Shown: piece after piece, positions 55,493 to 64,000 of the stretch
Position numbering within the stretch: the first letter of the stretch is position 1
Layout: each line of letters opens with the position of its first letter
Assembly (NCBI GenBank): GCA_030770425.1
Contig: JASJFT010000030.1
Span: forward strand, 1-64,000
DNA length: 64,000 bases
Direction: 5' to 3'
DNA from: Darksidea phi
Taxonomy: Eukaryota > Ascomycota > Dothideomycetes > Pleosporales > Lentitheciaceae
Notes under the pieces: generated by a model
Told to the model about the DNA's origin: nothing
Database searches by the model: none
Seen by the model: only the letters and a program-made list of their open reading frames with translations
Program-made: the position numbers and the translations under genes

Positions 55493-58400
55493 CTATAAAT
55501 TTGCTACCCCTCTCGCAATCTCCTCAATCTCCCTCGCATGCCTCATGCCTTCCACTTGCTGATGATTTCGCCCACCGATCGGAGCGGCGCACTCGGGGCA
55601 CCTAACTTGCTCCATCGGCATTCCGCACTCGCCAATAGTGAAGGGGTGGCCATTTTGACAAGTGTACCAATGGCCAGTCCCCCTAAACTCGCCAGTCATG
55701 GCCTCGTAGACGACTCGCAGCTCATCTGCCGTGACTGGGCAGTAGATGGCGCCATTGAGCATGCTCTCTGCTGCGTTGATTTCGTCCCTCAACACAACTG
55801 TGGATGGATACTTCTCCAACAATTCACGAGCCTGAGCGAGATGATTCAATCCGGTTTCTCTCAGACGGTTTGATTTTTCGATAACATCATCAGCGCTGGT
55901 TTGTGACGGCGTGGCCGAGCCGAGAGACCGAGAGAATCCGCATAGCTGCGCAGCAAAGAGATGACCTTGCACCTCTTCTCTTGGATGCACCGTATCATGG
56001 GCGAGCTCGATCAAATTTGCACAGTCGCGCAGGTGAGTCGATAGGTCCAATTTGACTTCAATTTGCTTCGCCAATGCGCTTTTGCGTAATTGGACGAAAT
56101 CAGATAGGATGATGATCTCGCATTTCAGTAGCAATGCCATGGCAAGAAGACATCCTTTGACTTGAATAACAGCTTCGTCGTACCGGAATTCCTGCTTCGT
56201 TTTGTGCTGGAGATTGGCATGCTTCACCAGATCAGCGACCCGCTGGAAGGGCTGTTCCTCTTTCTGCACTTGTCCTGCATACGAATTGATCAAATGCCAG
56301 ACTTTGATTACAGAACCATATCGTTCCTTACCCGCTACTTCTAGCAAGTTTTGAAGTTGTCTAAGCCGAGAGCCAGGGCGGGTAAGGATGCCTTCACGGC
56401 GGGCAGGTTGAACAACCTTGGTGACCGGGGTTTTCTCCAACTTCTCCTGTTCCTCGAGGAGACGATCTGCAAGGCCAATGTATCTCGCCTGTGACCATGC
56501 AATAAACTTTTTCGTTGCCTCATCTAGCATGGCCCGACGGACGATGCGGCCGTATCTAGAAATGCTTCGAAGCGAACCGCGACAGGTAGCGCAAACCCTG
56601 ATGCCCGAGTCATCCATCGAGAACGGCTCTGAAACTCCACGAACATTCGTCGGAAGTCTGTTTTCATCCATCTCGTAATGTGCTGCCATGTCCATTTGGC
56701 CGTCCATGGACGATACTGTCAGAAAGTGGCCGCAGTCTGGGAAAATGCAGGGCTCTTCGTCCAAGTTGATCTCGCGATACTCTTTCATTTCGAGGAAGTC
56801 GACACATGAAGACTTGATATCATCGGATCCGCATTGCTGGCAGTAAGTTGATGCCGGGCAAGTCTCTCCACAGAGCGAAGGGCCTTGATCTGTTAGTACA
56901 GCCAATCCGGAATTTTGTACAGGAATGATAGACCGCTGAACTTACATTGATGGCCACAACTCAACATATTCGTGCACCGCCTATGGCAAGGCACCCAATC
57001 GCACGGTGCCGCGCATGGCATCATGCACTGCGTATGGGGGCAGCTGGACCGGCATTTCTTCTCGGCGCAAGGAGCACAGGGTTCGTGGCAACGCTTGCTG
57101 CATCTTGAATGCCCACAACGAACCTCACATGGTTGGTTACAAGGTGGACACTTACTCCCACCATGACAAGTCTTGGAACAGTTATGAGGGCAAGTTGAGT
57201 ATTTTCGGCCGCATGTCATTTGGCAGATACCGTGGTTCTGCTTCGTGATTTTACCATCCTCCCGGGTATTGCATTGATAGCAGAGGCCCTTGCAACTATG
57301 GCCGCAGGGGCGGGCACGGCCACACATGGCTGTGCAGCGGTATTTGGCGGCAGCGACATTCTCGTGACATCGAACCTTGACTTGGTGATTGCAACCCATA
57401 ATGGTGCGTGTGACCTGTACCATGCAAAGAATCGAGGCAGGGTCTTGTGCCTCCCAGCACTTGGCTGAAGAGAGATGGTGACCGCATGGAAGGGGGAGGC
57501 GAATATCCTTAAGCAAGAAATGACACTTTTCTTCACAGGGTTCTCCGCATCGGCGAGGGCAAGGATGGTCACAGCCCTTTTTGGACCTTGGACAATCCTC
57601 CAGACACTTGACAGCGCTGTGTAAGACGTCTGAATGGCATCTTCCAATGCAAGGATGGCCACAATGGAGTCTTTTATCGCATGGTCGGTTGCATCCACTC
57701 TCGGGAGAAAATTGAAGAAAGTGGTCCGGTTGAGAGACAAGAAGCGGCGTATCTGGATGCCGAGGACATTGAAGCTCGAATTCTGTGCCAAATTCGTCCC
57801 TCATCTGAAGTAAGTTCATGACATCGGCCCACATCGGAACATCCTTGTATGTATTTGAATTCCCAATGATGTACATTCCATGCTGGGCACGTGATAGGAG
57901 AACGTTGATGCGGTTAGAGGTGCTGAGGAAGCCGCACCTATTCTGAGGGTTGCTTCGGACCAAGGATATCACAATGACCTTGGCTTCCTCGCCCTGGAAG
58001 TTGTCCACGGTTGCGACTCTGACACTCTTAAGGAGGGTTATCTTGTTGACTGGCGGTCTTGGCGGCGAGGGTGTTTCCGAGCTGTCAGCTCCAAGGGCCT
58101 CAAGGTCTTCAAGGTCACGATCGCCGAGATAAATCTCAAACATAGATTCCATCCGGCGGCGCAGCTTATGGAGTTGACCCAAATAAGGCGTTATGACCGC
58201 AATATCTCCTTGAGAATATTCCCCTTGTCGGACTAGATGCGAAACCAGAGCGGTTGTCATTTCGATTTCGAAGTCATTAGAATGCGACGTGCTCAGGGGG
58301 TCATTGCTTGCAGCTGCAGCCTCCAAACGTTCGTGCTGAAACCAAAATAGGCGCTTCTTCATACCAATCACTTTGGGATAGCTCATTACCTTCTCAGCAT

Positions 58401-61400
58401 CCTTCAGAGATGGGTACAGAGTAGATCGAATGAGCTCAGCGATTGAAGGGTGCATCCGTCTCTGGGTCTCTAAAGTAGTAAAGGGCAACCTTAGGCCAGA
58501 GGTATGGGGTGGCCGAACAAGCCTTTCGAACAGCGATAGATCCAAAGAATACTGCTCGCCGCGGGGATTGGTGCTCTGCAGCTCGTAGTTTTGTATCTGC
58601 GGACGAAGTTGAAGGTGATCACCGATCAGGATGGCGTGTTCCACGGTAGGAAGAAGAGCGGTGAGAATATGGGCCTCGAGCACCTCACCCGCTTCCTCGC
58701 AGAGCATAACTTTGCAATTCAGCTTCCGGAGCATGTCCATGTTCCTTGCGAGACCAGTTGTCGTGACACCAACAATGTTAGCTTGCTGGAGACAGCGCAA
58801 GTCTACATCCCTACGCACGCGATTTCGTTGCTCTATCGCCTGGTTATATTGGCCGTAGAGTTTCAGAAACTTAGAAATGATCGAATTCCTCAGCCTCTTT
58901 AGCCAATGTTTGTGCATGATACGGCGCTCGGCATGGCTCATGCTCGAGAGCTGAGCCTGCTCAAGAGCATTCAATTGACGGGGCCGAGACTCGTTATGAG
59001 ATCCTCCCATAAGCCAGCGGCCAATAATCTTCTCTGGTTGATGTATCACCCTCTCCCAGCCGTCTTCCTCCTTTCCAAACAGCTCTTCGTGCTGTCTAGG
59101 GTAGGTGGCTGCCAGGAAACCTTTGACAGCTCGCCAGGACTCCGACCCAGCCAGTTCCCCAAGTAGATCGGTCGTTCGGCGCACAACTTCACCTATATCC
59201 TCTTCTACGTCGTAGAGACTGGTTTTTTCCGACTTTGTCCGATTGAATGCTTGAACGAGCGTCCGTAGGTTGAGGTCTTGCAACCTTTCAGACTTCGACC
59301 GCGACCCTATTCGGATGATACCTTTGATCCCATCATCAAGTAGATGCTCAAGGAGTTGATCCAATGCATGATTGGTGTAGCAAACACACAATATTGGGCC
59401 GAGACGGGCGTTCTTCTTGTTGTCCAACAAGACCTTGATGATCTTTTCTCCTGTGTAGCTTTTCCCCGTGCCAGGTGGGCCTTGTATGAGCGCTAATTCT
59501 GTTGACAAGGTATTCAGGAGAGCAGCAGACTGGGTCAAGTCGAGCGTAGATCGAGATGCAAGCTCCTCGGGAGCTAGCGGTCTCTGAAGCGACATGGCGA
59601 GCTGCGTCCCATCGTGGACCAAGCACTTCAGATTGAACGTGAAACCATCTTTCCTTGCATATTGGGGAGGATCTACGTCTAGCTCTTTGGAGGTGTCTGG
59701 TGGCGCTACAAGGTTGGTAAAGGGAATTTTTGGTTTCTCATACATCTGTTGTAGGGCCGCGAGAGTGTCTTTGAAGGAAGCAAGGAGGACACCGGGAAAC
59801 TCCACAAGATATCGACGCAACGATGATCCCCCACTCCGGTACCATCGCAGGGCCTCTCTCGCTTCGGATTGTCCTGCGTGGGCGAGTTGTAGCTTACAGT
59901 AGAGGTAAATGGGATCGTCCGATAAAGTGAGACTCTTTGGCACCTTTTCGTTGCCTTCTAGCTCTTCGGTCGATTTGGTGGCTGGGCGAGCCTTCTTATC
60001 GTCTTTATCTCTCATTGTAGAATCGGAAACAACGCAGAATAGCACTGAGCCAGTTACGTCTAAGACGCAGACCAAGGCTCCCGCTTGTAGTCGCTTGCAT
60101 TGTATCCACCAGTCTTTCCGCTTCTTGAGATTCAAATTCTGGACTGCAGTAGGTTGGTTACAGCGGACGACGAGCTGTAGACCCCCGCTTCTGTCGAACT
60201 CAACATCCACAGGCGTGGGAAAATCATAAGTGTATGTTCGTGCGCCGTTTTTGGAGCGTCGAGAATGTCCATCGGTTGGGTTCCGAATGGATTCGAGGGT
60301 CTCACGAACCGCGTCTCGAAGCTGACCGATGGTATCCTCTCTTACGAGACGAAACTCTCTATCTAAGCGTCCGCGGATACCCTGGATATGCCATTGAGAA
60401 GGGTCGCTCGTCGGCAAGTACTCTCCCCGCGGTGATATGATCTCCTCGTACGTGGGCAGAATTTTAATGTCTGAGATTTTTAGATGATCGTTGTCATGAC
60501 GTGGACCATCGGCGGACAAATGTCCCGGGAGGTCTCGCCTTAGTACAAAGGACTCCCGAGTGACGGATTGAGTAGGATTCTGGAACGTAGGTATCTCATC
60601 CCCAATCTCAAGACGTCGTTGGATGTAGTCGAGGTACTTCAAAGCCTGGGAACGAGAGAACTCCTCCTCCGTTCTCCCCGCTTGGTCGAGAAACTCGGAG
60701 AAGCGGGCGACCAATTTGGAAAAATTGCCGCTGACAATGTTGGTGGTATTGCAATCCAGCATCTTAGATAATACCGCAAGAGACAGCTCTATTGCTGTTA
60801 TTCGTGAGAGGTTTGTTGCAGATGAGGTCGGCCAAGATTGGATCAATTGCGTGATGTAGCTGAAGAGCCTCGTCATTCGGCTACCTCCTACTCCGAGGAG
60901 GAAATTGAATATTGCTGCTACTTCTTGTTCCAGAACAGCGGAATCGACGACGCGTGAATGGGTAATGAGCTGGAAAAGTGGTTTGACCTCAGCGTCCCAG
61001 ACGTTTGCACCCGACCTATCCTGTAGAATGTGTCGATCAGACACATCCTTGATCAGGGATAGACCGGGCTCGCTAACAAGAAGTTTTATCGCTTCTTGAG
61101 CAGCACCGACGTCACCCTCCATAATATCCAGGCCAAGCTGAAAGAAGTGAGCTACAGCCGAGGGAGATGGTCGGGAAGATTGTGAGCCCTGCCCTAACAA
61201 CCGCTTCCACTCCTGCAGCTTGCCATCACGGCCATGCTGGGGTCTGTTGGTACCGACGGAGCCACCCGCTGGCGAACGGTGAGGCACCGCAGCATTTCCA
61301 TGTCTTCCTCCAACGTTGTGTGAATATTTGCACCGATGACCAAACTTGCATGTGCCATGCTCTCTAAACTGGAAACAAGGTTTCGCGGGCTCGCTCGGGA

Positions 61401-61488
61401 CGGTTGGTACACGGTTTCGAGATCTAAAAAACATCATTAGCACGGAAACCGCAGCCCAAGTCACTAAGTAGAGAAACCGACCGGACAT
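55493..61488 (-). CDS. ZNFX1/NFX1-type zinc-finger SF1 helicase with RZ finger
   Basis: Main exons are 61488-56946 and 56883-55493 (62-nt intron), 1977 residues. A first 54-nt intron (61477-61424, acceptor TTTTTTAG, branch GCTAAT) probably removes a hydrophobic 18-residue stretch, leaving MSGRSRNRVP and 1959 residues. In order: a CCCH finger (C-x8-C-x5-C-x3-H) near 25-44; the Upf1-like helicase core with Walker A GPPGTGKS at about 652 and CEEAG for Walker B at about 908; then ETQRRMHPSIAEL, ATVDNFQGEEAKVI and NVLLSRAQHGMYIIGN. Many NFX1-type fingers (C-x3-CGHxC) follow in 1400-1560. The C-terminal GHWYTCQNGHPFTIGECG with RCPEC is an RZ finger, as in ZNFX1 and RNF213. ZNFX1 relatives act in RNA surveillance, small-RNA pathways and antiviral defence; this function is inference. 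Confidence 0.93.
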
Positions 61489-62400
61489 TCCCTGCCATGC
61501 TGGGCTAGCTTCGCTGTTGAGTCCTGCCGTCGCCGATATCCCCTCAGGTGCGTCTCTAATGCTAAGACAAGCTCTGCATACGAAATAAATGAACGGTAAG
61601 TGCGAGAAGTCGGGTCGGCTGGAAAAGAGATTAATGCCGAAGTCAGAGTGTATCAGAAGTTAGGTAGTGAGGCGACGAGGCTGGTGCACTGAACACGTTG
61701 ATAGATGCCTAGTCTATGTAGGACAAACTTGGCTAACTAACGCGTCCAGTCATTGATCGCGGCTACAGAAAGCGATTTACTGGCTTACAGTAGGTTTGCT
61801 GCAGAGGCAGCTTCCTAGCGAATGAATGCCGTTATATAATCTCACCGCCCGATAACGACGTGCCATCTCATTGCCTGATTGGTCAACCAAGCCAAGAGCA
61901 TGAGCCGCTGAGGCGAGTTTCCGGCCCCGAACATGCGGGTGGAAGGCAACGACAGCGACAACCACCCAGTGCGCGACACGTTCCCGACGGCCAAGCGGGA
62001 TAAACCTCCGCCGACCTGTGCATGGCCACAAGCGGCACATCGACGATCGAGCCTCATGCGTCATGCGCAAGCTCCACTGTCTCTGCCGGTCGGGATTGCT
62101 CTGGACGATCTCAAATGGTGAAGTAAACTGGAAGCGCATAAACCAACCATTCTTCCTCGCGACGATACATGTGCGGAAGACGGCCACACGCAAAGACGAC
62201 GATAGATGGCGCTTCAAGCTACTGTGTTTGAAACGACAGACACATGCTGTGTAACGCTCAGCATCGGGCCTGCGCAGTGCTGTGCGATGGTGAATCTATG
62301 ACTGGGTATAACGGCATGGACCCGTCTTCATTGGTGGATCGTCGTCAACGTGTGGGGGGTACTGAATCGGCGCTTTCAACTACCTACGTGTCAGCTTTCC
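61489..62400. other. intergenic, no gene seen
   Basis: Upstream region of the helicase gene. Overlapping frames on both strands (61777-62254) have no motif, and I do not call them. Confidence 0.45.
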
Positions 62401-62459
62401 GTGAGTGAGATTCTTTAAAAAGGTTTATAAGCTGCATGTTAGGAGCCGAAGCATGCCGC

Positions 62460-62940
62460 AGGCTCGGCCCCCCATGATGTTGATTTCGCTGCAGGAGGCA
62501 GTGCAATGCAGCGAGTGCAAGGCTTTTCAGTGCTCTTGCCAATGTTTGTGTAACCCATTTCAATTAGGCATCCATTCAGTCGCCCAAAGCTCGAACAGCT
62601 GGAGACGAGACTGCGTAACGCAAATGCGGCTCTTCAGTTGGCGTTGCGGACACTGGGATTGTAAGCAAACCCTTCCATTTATGCTCCATGCCCGTTTGCT
62701 CAACACATCTTGTCAGACCCGTGTCACAATTAGGCATCGAGAAATTGGTCACGCTGGAGGCGATGACATCTCTACCAGTTTTCTCGCCGTCCAGTCCCAA
62801 GTCTCGGCCATGTGAGTATTCTCCTCCAAGGTATACATAGCACTCTATCCGGAGTCTAGACTCGCTTCGACAGCTTCGAAAATCTTCTTAAGCAGTTGCT
62901 TGTTCAACAGCCAGCCAGCAACGGAAGCCCGCAGGAGGTG
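62460..62940 (+). pseudogene. possible remnant of a Zn2Cys6-type regulator
   Basis: In one frame 62580-62660 reads PKLEQLETRLRNANAALQLA and TLGL, the leucine-rich coiled coil that usually follows a zinc cluster. A GTAAGC donor and a CACAATTAG acceptor come next, and then IEKLVTLEAMTSLPVFSP in a different frame from the one the splice predicts. Further on, FDSFENLLKQLLVQQPASNG is again in another frame. No proper six-cysteine cluster is present upstream. This patchwork suggests a decayed gene, but a missed exon structure cannot be excluded. Confidence 0.35.
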
Positions 62941-63224
62941 AGCGCACTCCACCTATCTTTCCAGATATCCAATCGCATCACGCCCACTTCAGATCATCCC
63001 TGCAGTGGCCACCGGCCGGCTCCTCGCAAAACTGGGAGACTTGAGAGACATCTGCGACGTTGCCGGCAATAGTCCGCGGTGCAACACAAATCGGTAGTGC
63101 AATGTTGACTGATACTGAGCGCAGATTCTCATGCTTGTGCCGCCATCGCCGACGCCTCCAATGCAAGAATGTTGTCTAGGGTTCTCTCACCCTCTTCCTT
63201 AAGACGGGCTGCCGCTGAGCAGCG

Positions 63225-63720
63225 TCCCTCCGGGTGTCCAGCCGCTCAAATAATAACAGGCACAGTTCGAAGCCGGAAACTCGGGTTGACATACATTGGG
63301 CTCCAACGTCTGCTCAACTCAACCCTAACTTCACCTACTATCCTACCGTCGACTCGGAAACTGCACCGGCCTTTGGAACACTGTCTCTGTTACTTGACTC
63401 TCTGGACAAATTGGACGACGTGACGGTGTCCGCAATCTTGAAATTGTTTCGAGCCAAAAAGGCGTCTCCTCAGGCAGTTGATGCCAACAATAGGTCTCTG
63501 GTCTACCACTTGGCTAGATGTGTAACTCTCAACTGATCATCAGGTTAGCGTAGCAAACCTTCATTCACTGATTCAGATAGCTATAAGCAGCAATAAATCG
63601 GAAGGACATTTACCGAGTCAGGGCGAGCCCAGATCTCTGCCTGCGCTTCTTGGATGCTTGTTTATCAACAAAGCCCCAGAAAACGATTATGATGTGTCCA
63701 GCCAGTAAGTCCTCATTGTT
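63225..63720 (+). CDS. hypothetical, incompletely resolved gene
   Basis: From about 63230 a frame with natural composition reads VDIHWAPTSAQLNPNFTYYP, then TLSLLLDSLDKLDDVTVSAI, LKLFRAKK and VDANNRSLVYHLARC. No ATG opens it, so a 5' exon before the AG at about 63224 is needed. At 63525 the frame would have to skip 22 to 27 bases to continue into LHSLIQIAISSNKSEGH, too short for an intron, so there may be a frameshift. A GTAAGT donor follows at about 63702. The residue pattern is loosely ankyrin-like. Function unknown. Confidence 0.35.
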
Positions 63721-64000
63721 CAGTCAGAAGTGGCTAGCTTGCAGTTGGCTGACGTGTAGTGCGGCACACCGCCCAGTCGTATGTTAACCCTAATCGTAAC
63801 TTACAGAGTTCACATTATAAGTTCAAGCCTTTTGATAAACAAAACTCCCGCACCAATCATGTCTCTTTCTCGCATTACGCAGCTAGCAAATGCCATGCTC
63901 GAGAATGCATCCACTATCATCCACTATCGAACAAGTCCTTGCTTCAAAGGGCCTTCCGAAACCTTCATTCAACCCAAAAGAAAGCATAACATTTCCTCAG
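63721..64000. other. window end, no gene resolved
   Basis: A possible acceptor (GCTGACGTGTAG, ending about 63759) suggests the preceding gene continues, but the frame after it stops within ten codons. The 76-codon frame at 63759-63989 is without motifs. Confidence 0.3.

Noticed and set aside
57216..57791. 191-codon minus-strand frame in a second phase of the helicase gene
   Set aside because: Overlaps the Cys-rich NFX1 region out of frame; the Cys/His pattern supports the main frame.

Overview
The window is nuclear DNA of a filamentous ascomycete (Pezizomycotina), most likely a dothideomycete close to Pleosporales. The genes have short introns (46 to 104 nt) with GTRNGT-like donors and CTAAC/CTGAC branch sites. 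Two secreted proteins of the Alt a 1 (AA1-like) family are present. About 12 kb of extreme AT-rich DNA carries the signature of repeat-induced point mutation (RIP), which favours CpA to TpA. The order assignment is inference; no species can be named from the sequence alone.

Layout. Bases 1 to about 12297 are a gene-free RIP-saturated block in which I saw no CA or TG dinucleotide. A Ty3/gypsy chromovirus integrase and chromodomain can still be read in it, and its right edge is an LTR-like repeat whose unmutated inverted partner lies at 38.27 kb. From 12.3 to 15 kb there is a hypothetical gene, a 360-bp MITE with TA duplication and a transporter fragment. From 15 to 20 kb two Alt a 1-like genes on opposite strands and a salicylate hydroxylase-like FAD monooxygenase follow. 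From 20.9 to 27 kb the genes are broken: an ankyrin fragment, an ankyrin gene with one in-frame TAG, and two decayed genes with several stops and frameshifts. A six-exon gene at 28.4 to 31.95 kb joins an N-terminal domain typical of fungal NLR-like (NACHT/ankyrin) proteins to four CCHC zinc knuckles and a membrane-spanning C-terminus.

From 33.7 to 43.7 kb lie a Zn2Cys6 regulator divergent from an MCT-like MFS transporter, then an HXXXD acyltransferase and a DHA1-type MFS transporter. This looks like a small accessory cluster without a backbone synthase. Hairpins and two small terminal-inverted-repeat elements sharing a 19-bp motif sit around it. A two-repeat Myb protein (45.4 kb) precedes a divergent pair encoding both enzymes of UDP-L-rhamnose synthesis (46.95 to 50.28 kb). 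Then come a multidomain protein with WW and EF-hand-like motifs (50.97 to 54.0 kb), a 78-bp minisatellite upstream of it, and a roughly 1960-residue ZNFX1/NFX1-type SF1 helicase with CCCH, NFX1 and RZ zinc fingers (55.5 to 61.5 kb). The right end holds only fragmentary coding signal.

Exon coordinates were worked out by hand from frame, splice sites and family motifs; alternatives are stated where more than one solution fits.
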